Source of the DNA: a virus
Reading direction: 5' to 3' (one strand)
Length of the DNA: 40,997 nucleotides
IMG/VR virus record: IMGVR_UViG_3300030406_002338
Coordinates: 1-40,997 of that record
Both the position numbers and the translations under genes were made by a program. The notes under the pieces are model-generated. The model saw only the letters and a list, made by a program, of their open reading frames with translations. It made no database searches and had not been told where the DNA came from. Within the stretch, counting starts at the first letter, position 1. Every line of letters begins with the position of its first letter. Shown here in pieces: positions 33,509 to 40,262 of this stretch.

Positions 33509-35315
33509 ACGAAATACATGGAAATCAGACAAGCGTGCTAACGATCATTCATCTGTTTTATCCAACGCAGTTGGTAAAAAGATTGAGGTTGTTAACACAA
33601 GATCTAAAGATAGAGGTGTTGATGGTGTCATCGCACCTGAGCGAGGTAAATACGTTAGAAGATCTAACGAGTCATTTGAGACTACGCTTACGACTGCTAT
33701 GCGTGGCAAGAGCGAGATTGACTTTACTTTCGCAAGAGAGGTTCTGCATAACGCTATGGACATATACAGACGCAAGTGGAAAGACTACAACGATGACAGA
33801 GAGGCAAGGTTTGGTTTGCCGAGATACGAGCCTGTCGTGATACTGCGTGCGACTCAGGATGCAAAACATGCATCAACTGATTTGCATCAATACCTAGATA
33901 CGCTAAGGTGTGCTACCAAAGCTAACGAGTTCTTTTACAGAACTGATTGTGTTGACAACGCAGTTGATAGCATTATCAAGTCTATCAGGATCGCATGTGC
34001 GAGGATGGATACTGACCCTTTAACGGAGAAAGTATACCACTTTATGTCGATGTTGTTTGGAACAGTAGTTCCAACACCTAAATGGCACAAGGACGTAGTA
34101 GATGTGGCTATCAAATGGACAAGAGCGACTTACGATATGATAGATAATGGTAACGCAAAAGATTGCGTTAATGTTAGTATAGGTATCGCAATCGATCTTA
34201 TGCATCTGCTAACACCTAAGGACGCACCACCGCCACCACCACCATCGGACGATCCACCTGAGGATCCAAGCGATGAGGAAAGTGATGAGCAAAGCGATGG
34301 TGATGGTAATCCATCAGATGATGTTGATGTCAACAATCCTGACACACCATCAGACAAGCCTGAGGACGAACCTGATGATGAAAGTGAACCTACAGAACCT
34401 GACACAGGTAGCACAGATGTGAATCAGTCAGGCGATATACAGGATTCAGGGTCTGAGCCATTTGACATAGATACTGAGTTAGAGACTATGCTTAATAAAG
34501 CAGAGGAAGATACTCAAACAAAACTAGAGGCAAGTGAGAGTTTCGCTAGCGATGATGTTCAAACATTTGACAGATCAGACGATGGCGTAAAGCACGAGAC
34601 TACGATCAGAACCTACAAGATGGAGCCAATGACCGCAGACGCGAATGTTGTCAACTTGTTGCAAGATACAACAAGAATGGGTATGGCTCACAGGCACAGA
34701 ACAGGTATGCCAACAACTGATACATGGAAAATATCTGCTCTTGGAGATACCAAAGTATTTGGTAGATCAGATCATCGTAGTGGCAAGCTTGTCATACTGT
34801 TTGATTTATCAGGATCTATGGATTTCTATTCCTCGAAAGAGGTAGGGAGTAAATCCTACTTAGCAGTTCAGTCGGGTCTTGCATTGCAAGAGGCGTTCCC
34901 ACAAGCAGAGACTTATGGTTTCGTATCTGACGATAAGACTAACTACATTGTTCCAATGGAGACAGGGATGTTCCCAACTTCCAAGTCATACTTTGATGGC
35001 ATGGGTCATGGCAATCCTGACTGTGTTGCGCTCTTGTACTTAGAGGAACTGCTACAGGGTCAGTTGCAAGATAGCATGGCTATCGTGATCTCAGATGGCT
35101 CTCCATGTGGACCCGCACCAATGCGAGATTCGCACATGATTAGCCATACAAGACAACTTGCTAACAAGTTGTACAACGATGGTCTAAGGTTTGCATCGGT
35201 TTTGATCAATACAGGATCAACTATTTATCCTAGCGATGTAGTCGCTCACGTGAGAGAGATAAATGACATCTACAATATCGGAGAGGTTATACATCGTGTT
35301 GGACAACAATTCTAG
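33501..35315 (+). CDS. CobT-like protein with acidic linker and VWA domain
   Basis: This 604-residue protein has three parts. Residues 1-245 are a helical N-terminal region. Residues about 246-320 are a proline- then Asp/Glu-rich linker (PPPPPPSDDPPEDPSDEESD). Residues about 425-604 form a von Willebrand A domain. The MIDAS motif is DLSGSM at 435-440, preceded by GKLVILF, and further strands include SMAIVISDGSP and YNDGLRFASVLINTG. The same order is known for CobT of aerobic cobaltochelatase, which works with CobS. With the AAA+ gene at 32543 this forms a two-component machine. Its substrate in the phage is unknown. Confidence 0.75.
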   Translation: MPRRNTWKSDKRANDHSSVLSNAVGKKIEVVNTRSKDRGVDGVIAPERGKYVRRSNESFETTLTTAMRGKSEIDFTFAREVLHNAMDIYRRKWKDYNDDREARFGLPRYEPVVILRATQDAKHASTDLHQYLDTLRCATKANEFFYRTDCVDNAVDSIIKSIRIACARMDTDPLTEKVYHFMSMLFGTVVPTPKWHKDVVDVAIKWTRATYDMIDNGNAKDCVNVSIGIAIDLMHLLTPKDAPPPPPPSDDPPEDPSDEESDEQSDGDGNPSDDVDVNNPDTPSDKPEDEPDDESEPTEPDTGSTDVNQSGDIQDSGSEPFDIDTELETMLNKAEEDTQTKLEASESFASDDVQTFDRSDDGVKHETTIRTYKMEPMTADANVVNLLQDTTRMGMAHRHRTGMPTTDTWKISALGDTKVFGRSDHRSGKLVILFDLSGSMDFYSSKEVGSKSYLAVQSGLALQEAFPQAETYGFVSDDKTNYIVPMETGMFPTSKSYFDGMGHGNPDCVALLYLEELLQGQLQDSMAIVISDGSPCGPAPMRDSHMISHTRQLANKLYNDGLRFASVLINTGSTIYPSDVVAHVREINDIYNIGEVIHRVGQQF

Positions 35316-35345
35316 TCGTAAGACTATACAAGTCAAGGAGCATAC

Positions 35346-35993
35346 ATGGCTACAGAGACAACGGCACTACAAGTGCCAAAGCAAAACTTGCACGAAGTTG
35401 TCGTGCGAATTATAGGTACTAGCGAACTAATTGTTCACAAGTTTAGTGCCAAGTCAATCAAACAGATTGAAGATATACAGGCTAAGAAAGCTAAGACAAA
35501 GTCTAAGCGTAAGCCTGAGGACGAATACAATGACTGTTTTTACAGATGGGCAGATGGCAATCAAGACGCAGACAAGGGCGATCACAAGTGGGATGGTAAA
35601 TCTACAGGTGTTCCCTCTATAGCGATCAAGAAAGCAATGGTCGGTGCATGTAGACAAGTCGACATGCCAATGACACTTGCGAGACAAGCATTTCATGTAC
35701 AGGGTTCGGTACTCAAGATCGAGAACGCAGAACCATACATGCGAACAGACCATGTCAGGATTGGTGTAAAGCAGACTGACGTGCGATACAGACCATCTTA
35801 TCCTATCGGTTGGTCAGTTGATGTACCAATTGTTTACGATGCTGATGTAATCAGCATAGAACAGTTACTCAACCTGATCGAGAGAGCGGGGTTTAGTGTT
35901 GGCTTGTGCGAACACAGACCTGAGAAAGATGGCGACAAAGGAATGTTTAAGTTAGACTTATCTAAAGACTTAGAGGACAAACCTCTAAGTTGA
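35346..35993 (+). CDS. conserved phage protein (LIVHKFS...IRYRxxYPIGWSV type), role unknown
   Basis: The 215 residues show HEVVVRIIGTSELIVHKFSA (about 16-35), a charged helix KQIEDIQAKKAKTKSKRKPE, a centre with GVPSIAIKKAMVGACRQVDM (about 88-107), and FHVQGSVLKI. They also show VRIGVKQTDVRYRPSYPIGW (about 137-156) and a C-terminal EQLLNLIERAGFSVGLCEHR (about 174-193). I recall this arrangement from uncharacterised proteins in many siphovirus genomes near replication genes. A DNA-associated role is inferred from the neighbours only. Its last codons form a nine-base-arm hairpin (35968-35990) just before the stop. Confidence 0.7.
   Translation: MATETTALQVPKQNLHEVVVRIIGTSELIVHKFSAKSIKQIEDIQAKKAKTKSKRKPEDEYNDCFYRWADGNQDADKGDHKWDGKSTGVPSIAIKKAMVGACRQVDMPMTLARQAFHVQGSVLKIENAEPYMRTDHVRIGVKQTDVRYRPSYPIGWSVDVPIVYDADVISIEQLLNLIERAGFSVGLCEHRPEKDGDKGMFKLDLSKDLEDKPLS
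35968..35990 (+). terminator. terminator-like hairpin covering the end of the 215-residue gene
   Basis: ACTTAGAGG and CCTCTAAGT are perfect complements with an ACAAA loop, ending one base before the stop codon. The nine-pair stem is the strongest in this part of the operon and divides the AAA/VWA block from the gene-free stretch that follows. There is no U-run, so attenuation or RNA processing is as likely as termination. Confidence 0.4.
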
Positions 35994-36003
35994 TCCTTAT
36001 TCG

Positions 36004-36059
36004 GAGAGGTGCGGGTGCGTTTTTCCCTCCAAGAAAAAGTTACACCGCTCGCACTTCTC
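36004..36059 (+). ncRNA. nested three-stem RNA hairpin with a CCUCCAA loop
   Basis: Stem 1 is ten pairs: GAGAGGTGCG (36004-36013) with CGCACTTCTC (36050-36059), one G-T pair. Stem 2 is GGTG (36014-36017) with CACC (36043-36046), with GCT bulged. Stem 3 is TTTTTC (36020-36025) with GAAAAA (36033-36038), closed by the loop CCTCCAA. CCTCC is the anti-Shine-Dalgarno sequence of 16S rRNA, so the loop could pair with ribosome sites of phage messages. It follows the 215-residue gene by 10 bases and would be transcribed with it. No ORF explains it. Confidence 0.5.
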
Positions 36060-36074
36060 TTACATGTAACGTGC

Positions 36075-36176
36075 ATGCAAGTAGTCGGAGCAGTCAAGAT
36101 TGACGCTCATTTAATTCCAGACAACGCAGAAACAACAACCATAGGTTGCGATGTGATCAGTAAAACAAACTATTGA
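36075..36176 (+). CDS. possible 33-residue protein (weak)
   Basis: The frame reads MQVVGAVKIDAHLIPDNAET and ends in DVISKTNY. It looks protein-like (alternating hydrophobic and polar residues, then a strand), but there is no ribosome site upstream. It may be the remnant of a longer gene. It lies between the three-stem hairpin and the G array. I give it only as a possibility. Confidence 0.25.
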   Translation: MQVVGAVKIDAHLIPDNAETTTIGCDVISKTNY

Positions 36177-36286
36177 CTGTTTAATTAAAATGCTGATCTT
36201 TCCGCAATCATGGGTAGGAACGCTGAACATAAAACAATGTTAAGAACTACCAAAAACTGGAAAGGTAGTCGCTTGCATGACTACAT

Positions 36287-36770
36287 GGCAGACAGGGCGA
36301 GTAAGGTTATGATTTGATATGGAGTGTCGGGCGATGGCAGATGGGGTAAGATCCGTAGAGGCGGGGAATGGTTGGTTAGTTTTAGGAGAGTTATGGCAGA
36401 TGCGGTCAGGTAAGTTACGTTAGTTTGTGTACAGGTGTGTTCAGGATATGGCAGACGTGGTTCGTACGGGCGTAGTCGGAAATGTTACGTTTCGGTAAGG
36501 CAGACGAGGCTTGTAGAGTTAAGGTCAGGTGCGTTACTGAGAGTTAAGTTGCGGTAAGGCAGATGGGTCAAGGTATGGTGCATCGGGGTTGGAATGGTAG
36601 CGGTAAGGCAGACGAGGTTAGGTCAGTAAGGGCGCAGTATGATGCGTTATGGAGAGTTTTGGCAGACAAGGTCGGGCTTGAATGGGAGCGTTGAGTATGG
36701 TTTCGGTAAGTTATGGTAAGCGCAGACGGGGTTTGAATGGTCGGGTTACGATATGTTTCGATATGGCTTG
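36287..36770 (+). repeat. 5-base-periodic G array with GGCAG phase markers
   Basis: Starting at 36291, G occupies every fifth base on the plus strand for about 480 bases: 92 of 98 phase positions. At seven of nine GGCAG/CGCAG markers the phase steps by four instead of five (first G to last G of GGCAG). The markers start at 36287, 36336, 36395, 36450, 36499, 36558, 36607, 36661 and 36721 (the last is CGCAG, no shift). Spacings are 49, 59, 55, 49, 59, 49, 54 and 60, that is mostly 5n-1 with n of 10 to 12. GGCAGAC/TGNGG is the broader repeat. C makes up about 10% of bases. The six misses fall one per module from 36340 to 36660. No coding potential is visible. Confidence 0.9.
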
Positions 36771-36777
36771 ATTTTAC

Positions 36778-36798
36778 AGGTATCATGTGATACCTTTT
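36778..36798 (+). terminator. perfect palindrome plus T-run at the 3' edge of the G array
   Basis: AGGTATCA-TG-TGATACCT is an 18-base perfect palindrome, followed by TTT. It ends the gene-free stretch 27 bases before the next gene. As RNA it would be a moderate stem with a short U-tract, so a weak terminator that defines the 3' end of a transcript of the array is possible. As DNA it may be a dimer binding site. Confidence 0.45.
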
Positions 36799-36824
36799 AA
36801 CAATAAACAAGTAAAGGACAAATT

Positions 36825-37334
36825 ATGAAATTTGTATGGGGAGACAATCCCTTTCTCAGTACAGAGGGTATACGCGATTTAGATCCGCAGATAATAGGCG
36901 AGCGAATCGAGTTCTTGCTCTCTACTCATGGAAACAAGCTTACTCCTGAGGTTCTTGTGCGAGATGCACAAAATGTAGAGAGTCCGCTTAATCCTATATT
37001 TGCAGAGCATGTAAGTAGTAAGGCACACAAGTGGGATCTCAACATAGCTAGGAACGTCATGAGTGGGTTGCGTGTTATCTTCGTCAACGAAAGCGGAGAC
37101 GAGGACACGAAATACGCTCTTATGAGCGTCAGGAATGAGGATGATGGCAGAAAGAGAGAGTACAGGCACATCAACATAGTTGAGTCAGATGACGATGTGA
37201 GAGCGAGTGTAACTCGTGATGTCATATCTCAGCTAAAATCAATCAACAATAGGTATTCATACCTAAAATCTATTGGACCTCTCACACGTGCGATAGATGA
37301 AATGGAAGAAATGGATGAAGATGGAAACGAATAA
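36825..37334 (+). CDS. 169-residue conserved phage protein (LTPExLVxxAxxxxSPL type)
   Basis: AAAGGA precedes the ATG, which lies in the loop of an ACAAATT/AATTTGT hairpin (36818-36835). Residues 38-62 read GNKLTPEVLVRDAQNVESPL, then NPIFAEHVSSKAHKWDLNIA and RNVMSGLRVIF. I recall this pattern (a helix, SPLH.xFxW-like block and AR.L...V strand) from small unnamed phage proteins near replication modules. It starts the replication block. Its function is unknown, and its place suggests a role in DNA replication or recombination. Confidence 0.65.
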   Translation: MKFVWGDNPFLSTEGIRDLDPQIIGERIEFLLSTHGNKLTPEVLVRDAQNVESPLNPIFAEHVSSKAHKWDLNIARNVMSGLRVIFVNESGDEDTKYALMSVRNEDDGRKREYRHINIVESDDDVRASVTRDVISQLKSINNRYSYLKSIGPLTRAIDEMEEMDEDGNE

Positions 37335-37749
37335 GATTGACGCAATCTTGTCTGAGTACGAGGTTCTAGGCGTACAAATACAGGCGCTACAGAAGAAGAA
37401 AGATGAATTAGAGGCTATGATCTACATGGAACTAGACTCTCGCTCGTCTGACACAAACTGGGCAACTGTGTTGAAAGGCAAGGATTACGAGGCTAAGCGT
37501 TCGTCTAAGTCGTCTATAGACGTTGATGACTTGCGCTATATCGCAGAGGAGTGGATGGATGACGAGGAACTAGACCGATGCATCAGGAAAGCACGAACAA
37601 GGATAGTCGAAGAACCTGAGCGTGTGATGATGACTGAGGTAAAAAAATTAAAGAAACAAGGTGGCGAACTTGCTGACTACATCGAAAAGATGACTAAGAG
37701 AGTAAGTAGTGGCATCAAAATAAAAAGGATAAACAATGGACAAGATTAA
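37315..37749 (+). CDS. coiled-coil protein in the replication block
   Basis: The start at 37315 is preceded by GGAAG at six bases. ATG codons at 37297 and 37321 in the same frame are alternatives. The 144 residues start with a coiled coil (EYEVLGVQIQALQKKKDELE) and continue with a helical domain containing DVDDLRYIAEEWMDDEELDR, then a basic C-terminus (KRVSSGIKIKRINNG). It lies between the 169-residue gene and the annealing-type gene, overlapping by 20 and 14 bases. It resembles small partner proteins of annealing proteins or nucleases in arrangement only. Its function is unknown. Confidence 0.6.
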   Translation: MKMETNKIDAILSEYEVLGVQIQALQKKKDELEAMIYMELDSRSSDTNWATVLKGKDYEAKRSSKSSIDVDDLRYIAEEWMDDEELDRCIRKARTRIVEEPERVMMTEVKKLKKQGGELADYIEKMTKRVSSGIKIKRINNGQD

Positions 37750-38557
37750 AGGATTAGAACTTGCAGAGAGTATCAGGCAAGAAATGGTCAAAGATATTGA
37801 CTACACAACGATAGCACACATGCAAAAGCCATTCTTAACGCAATCAGGTGCGTCTAAATTGGCAGAAGGTTTTGGCTACAAAGCTGAGCTAGCGGACGTG
37901 CGAGAGTACAACACAGATAGTGGAGAGTGTAGGATTACAGTCATACTAAACATAATAGACATTGTGTCTAACGATTGTATCTCAGGTGCAATTGGCACAT
38001 GGGATTCGTCAGAGCGTGGGTCATCTGAGAGGCAAAGAGGCATGCAGATGGCGTACAAGAGGGCATACGTTATGGGTATGAGATACGCTACTTTCTCACA
38101 CGAGTTGTTCACACAAGACGAGGACATTGTCAGAGCAGACATGGAATCGCAGTCAGCACCTACAAGAGTGGTTGTTAACGAGGACACAGGCGAGAAGAAA
38201 GAGGTTAAGAACATTTTTGAAATGGAATGGGATAAATCTAAGGACGATTATGTGTTCACAAGATATGGTGCAAAAGTTAAAGGCAAGACTGTAAAAGAGG
38301 CTTACTTTGATTCAAACGTAGGCAAGGGTTACCTTGAATGGATATTGAACTTAGGTTCAGATCCTAGCAAGACTGACAATCAGGGCAATCCTGAGAAACC
38401 ATGTAGCATGGGATTGAGAGAGTTGATTGTAAAAACAATCAATGACATCAACTCAGGCGTGGCAGATGAACCTGAACAAAAGGTCGCTCCTGAGAAACCT
38501 GATACACCTGACATAGACACAATCGCACAAGTGAACTATGAGAACAGGAGTACATAA
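37736..38557 (+). CDS. single-strand-annealing-like recombination protein
   Basis: AAAGGATAAACA precedes the ATG. The 273-residue protein has DIDYTTIAHMQKPFLTQSGA (about 20-39) followed by SKLAEGFGYKAEL. Then GMQMAYKRAYVMGMRYATFS (about 102-121) ends with HELFTQDED. The order "lysine-Pro, SGA-KL, K-RAY(V), LFTQDED" is what I associate with Rad52/Sak-like phage annealing proteins. The C-terminal third is proline-rich and disordered. It would coat and anneal single-stranded DNA during phage replication. The call is by pattern and by neighbours (initiator, loader, nuclease), so it needs a profile search. Confidence 0.5.
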   Translation: MDKIKGLELAESIRQEMVKDIDYTTIAHMQKPFLTQSGASKLAEGFGYKAELADVREYNTDSGECRITVILNIIDIVSNDCISGAIGTWDSSERGSSERQRGMQMAYKRAYVMGMRYATFSHELFTQDEDIVRADMESQSAPTRVVVNEDTGEKKEVKNIFEMEWDKSKDDYVFTRYGAKVKGKTVKEAYFDSNVGKGYLEWILNLGSDPSKTDNQGNPEKPCSMGLRELIVKTINDINSGVADEPEQKVAPEKPDTPDIDTIAQVNYENRST

Positions 38558-38558
38558 T

Positions 38559-38819
38559 ATGAGCGAGGTAAGAAGATTAAGTACAAAAGAGTTTACCTCT
38601 GAGTACGCTAAGAGGGTTGGCGCTCAAGACTACCTTACTAGCGTGCGAGAAATGTCTGTGGGGATGACACTTGCTATCCCCGCAGATGGCAAAGCAGAGG
38701 CACGCAGAAAGCAACATGGCATAATCAATGACGCGAGTAGGCGTAGAAAAGCAGGACAGATGGTTAGGTTTCAGACTATTCTCAAAGAGAAAGAGGTTTG
38801 GGTTAGGCGGATAGAGTGA
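38559..38819 (+). CDS. 86-residue basic protein, replication block
   Basis: The ATG at 38559 is preceded by AGGAG at nine bases. A longer frame from 38538 overlaps the previous gene. The protein is basic at the C-terminus (KQHGIINDASRRRKAGQMVR, then LKEKEVWVRRIE) with an N-terminal REMSVGMTLAIPADGKAEAR. The stop TGA overlaps the GTG start of the initiator gene. Its function is unknown; DNA binding is likely from charge. Confidence 0.6.
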   Translation: MSEVRRLSTKEFTSEYAKRVGAQDYLTSVREMSVGMTLAIPADGKAEARRKQHGIINDASRRRKAGQMVRFQTILKEKEVWVRRIE

Positions 38820-39523
38820 GTCTGAAAGCAATCACATGGGCGTGGGAGCAGAGAGAGATCGCGTCTAGTCAGAAAATTGTACTGCTCGCACTTGCGGATC
38901 ACGCAAGAGAGTGCGGTTGTTGTTTTCCTAGCACTAAATTCATAGCTGAAAAGTGTGGCATGAAACAGAGAATGGCTCAGTATCATGTCAAGAATCTTGA
39001 AAAGCTTGGCTATCTCACACGAGTGAAGTCAAAAGCTAAGAGATTGAAAACAGATGGGTTCAAGTTATTACTTGACAATCCGAAAGAATGTAGTGCAACT
39101 GGTTGCGTTATTGGGGTGCATCCCATTGCGCCGACCATATCTATATCTAAAGATATAGATATTAAGAAACGTAAAATAGAAACTACAGCGACAGCACCAG
39201 AGTGGTTGTCATTAGTTGACAACGATGGAACATTAGTCAATAATGTTTCACATCCCAAAATACAAGAGTATGTCTCCGACATCGAAAGTGATTACGTTGG
39301 AGTTGACTTAGTCGCAGAGGCTAAGAAATACAAGTTGTGGTGGGAAGGCAAGAAAGCAAAGAAACCGAAACTAGCCTTCAGAAATTGGCTAGAGAAAGCG
39401 AAAGAGAACTATGGAGAATCTAAAAGACGAGTTTCAAAAGGTATCGCGACAGAGGTCAGCACAACGATCGATAAGCGAACTAGAGAACTCTCCGAAAGAC
39501 AAAGAAAATCAAAATCCCGATAG
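38816..39523 (+). CDS. winged-helix replication initiator / replisome organiser-like protein
   Basis: The gene starts with GTG overlapping the previous stop (GTGA), which couples translation. Residues 1-65 form a winged helix (SSQKIVLLALADHARECGCC, then STKFIAEKCGMKQRMAQYHV). The C-terminal half contains AEAKKYKLWWEGKKAKKPKL then AFRNWLEKA (about 176-205), the sort of "W...K...F..WL.KA" tail seen in phage replisome organisers such as the gpO and DnaD-like group. The next gene is a DnaC-like loader. Together these would melt the origin and load host DnaB. The final 113 bases overlap that gene. An 11-base-arm hairpin (39137-39162) lies between the two domains. Confidence 0.7.
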   Translation: MSLKAITWAWEQREIASSQKIVLLALADHARECGCCFPSTKFIAEKCGMKQRMAQYHVKNLEKLGYLTRVKSKAKRLKTDGFKLLLDNPKECSATGCVIGVHPIAPTISISKDIDIKKRKIETTATAPEWLSLVDNDGTLVNNVSHPKIQEYVSDIESDYVGVDLVAEAKKYKLWWEGKKAKKPKLAFRNWLEKAKENYGESKRRVSKGIATEVSTTIDKRTRELSERQRKSKSR

Positions 39524-40262
39524 CGGAAAAGTTACTAAACGACTAGCAGACCTTGCGAGAGAGTATATCGCTCGCGGGGTTTGCAACTGTGAGGGTCTAG
39601 GATGGGTAGCATTTAACTTCCATGTCGATCACCCTGACTTTGGCAAGTATGCACAATGCGTTTGCATGAAGAAGAACTCACGCGAACTGCTTGTAAAAGC
39701 GTCAAACTTGCAGAACTACGAGGAAAAGAGGTTTAGTGATTACAACACTAAGCTTATCGAGAATGGCGAATACGTGCTAGACACATGCTTTAAGTGGGCA
39801 GATCAGCAGAACGAACCATTCATAACTCTTTATGGAACAACAGGAGTTGGTAAGACACATTTAGCGCTGGCATCTGCCTGGATGGTGTTGAACAGGATGA
39901 ATCAAGCAGTATTGTTCGCACAAGCGAGTGATTTGATCAGGGAACTGCAAACAAGCATGAGTTCAGGCAACCTAAACAAAGAGGTTCATAAATACAAGAG
40001 CGCAAAAAATCTCGTCTTAGACGACTTGGGTAGGGAGTACACGACTGATTGGACAACATCGATTTTTCACGAGATAATAGACTACAGATACAGAAACCAT
40101 GAACTGCGTACATTCGTTACGACTAACCATTCCATTGATGAACTCAACAAGATCGTTGGCGTACCCGTTGTAAGCAGACTTACAGACGCTTTCAAAGGCA
40201 ATTTCATAGCCATAGAGGGCGAAGATGTAAGACCGAGATTAATGGAGATAAAAGATGGATAA
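39411..40262 (+). CDS. DnaC-like helicase-loader ATPase
   Basis: The 283-residue protein has CNC near residue 58 and CVC near 83, typical of loaders of this type. Walker A is GTTGVGKT (residues 142-149), preceded by PFITLY. Walker B is LVLDDLGRE (about 201-209). Sensor-type TFVTTNHS and a VSRLTDAFK arginine-finger region follow. It is AAA+ and would place the host DnaB helicase at the phage origin together with the initiator. GAAAGAG precedes the ATG. No ATG, GTG or TTG lies in frame between the overlap end (39523) and the zinc site, so the 113-base overlap seems genuine. Confidence 0.8.
   Translation: MENLKDEFQKVSRQRSAQRSISELENSPKDKENQNPDSGKVTKRLADLAREYIARGVCNCEGLGWVAFNFHVDHPDFGKYAQCVCMKKNSRELLVKASNLQNYEEKRFSDYNTKLIENGEYVLDTCFKWADQQNEPFITLYGTTGVGKTHLALASAWMVLNRMNQAVLFAQASDLIRELQTSMSSGNLNKEVHKYKSAKNLVLDDLGREYTTDWTTSIFHEIIDYRYRNHELRTFVTTNHSIDELNKIVGVPVVSRLTDAFKGNFIAIEGEDVRPRLMEIKDG

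Larger units (their letters stand above)
35994..36824 (+). other. 831-base gene-poor region between early blocks
   Basis: This is the only long gene-poor stretch in the window. It holds a three-stem hairpin (36004-36059), one weak 33-codon frame (36075-36176) and a TTACATGTAA palindrome (36060-36069). It also holds an ACTACC/GGTAGT stem (36246-36268), the 5-base-periodic G array (36287-36770) and an 18-base perfect palindrome (36778-36795). A TTGACT at 36173 has no acceptable -10. Open frames on either strand have no ribosome site and look like shadows. The replication genes start at 36825. Confidence 0.75.
28181..40262 (+). repeat. dispersed short perfect inverted repeats throughout the rightward genes
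   Basis: Between 27982 and 39247 I found 35 perfect inverted repeats with arms of 7-11 bases and loops of 1-8, plus many 5-6 base ones. Most fall within genes. Examples are 28593-28610, 28673-28690, 29190-29211, 29276-29293, 30051-30069, 31319-31336, 31869-31890, 32591-32612, 33005-33025, 34151-34170, 35153-35172, 37250-37265 and 39137-39162. TAAA is the commonest loop (28074, 28153, 28621, 28872, 30738, 39137 and others). They differ in sequence, so they are not copies of a mobile repeat. Confidence 0.8.

Noticed and set aside
36173-36201. Promoter for the G array (TTGACT at 36173)
   Set aside because: There is no acceptable -10 at 15-19 bases; the hexamers there match the consensus at only two or three positions.
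36287-36770. CRISPR array
   Set aside because: Repeat units are only 5-11 bases and vary in spacing from 49 to 60, and the "spacers" share the 5-base phase. No cas gene is near.
36287-36770. A TRAP-type RNA target
   Set aside because: TRAP needs (G/U)AG triplets. In the 22 pentads from 36661 the base before the periodic G is A only about a quarter of the time, and no TRAP-like gene is seen. Only the 5-base spacing is similar.
36568-36810. Minus-strand open frame of 80 codons in the G array
   Set aside because: It has no ribosome site, and its composition follows from the 5-base-periodic C on that strand. It is unlikely to be a gene.
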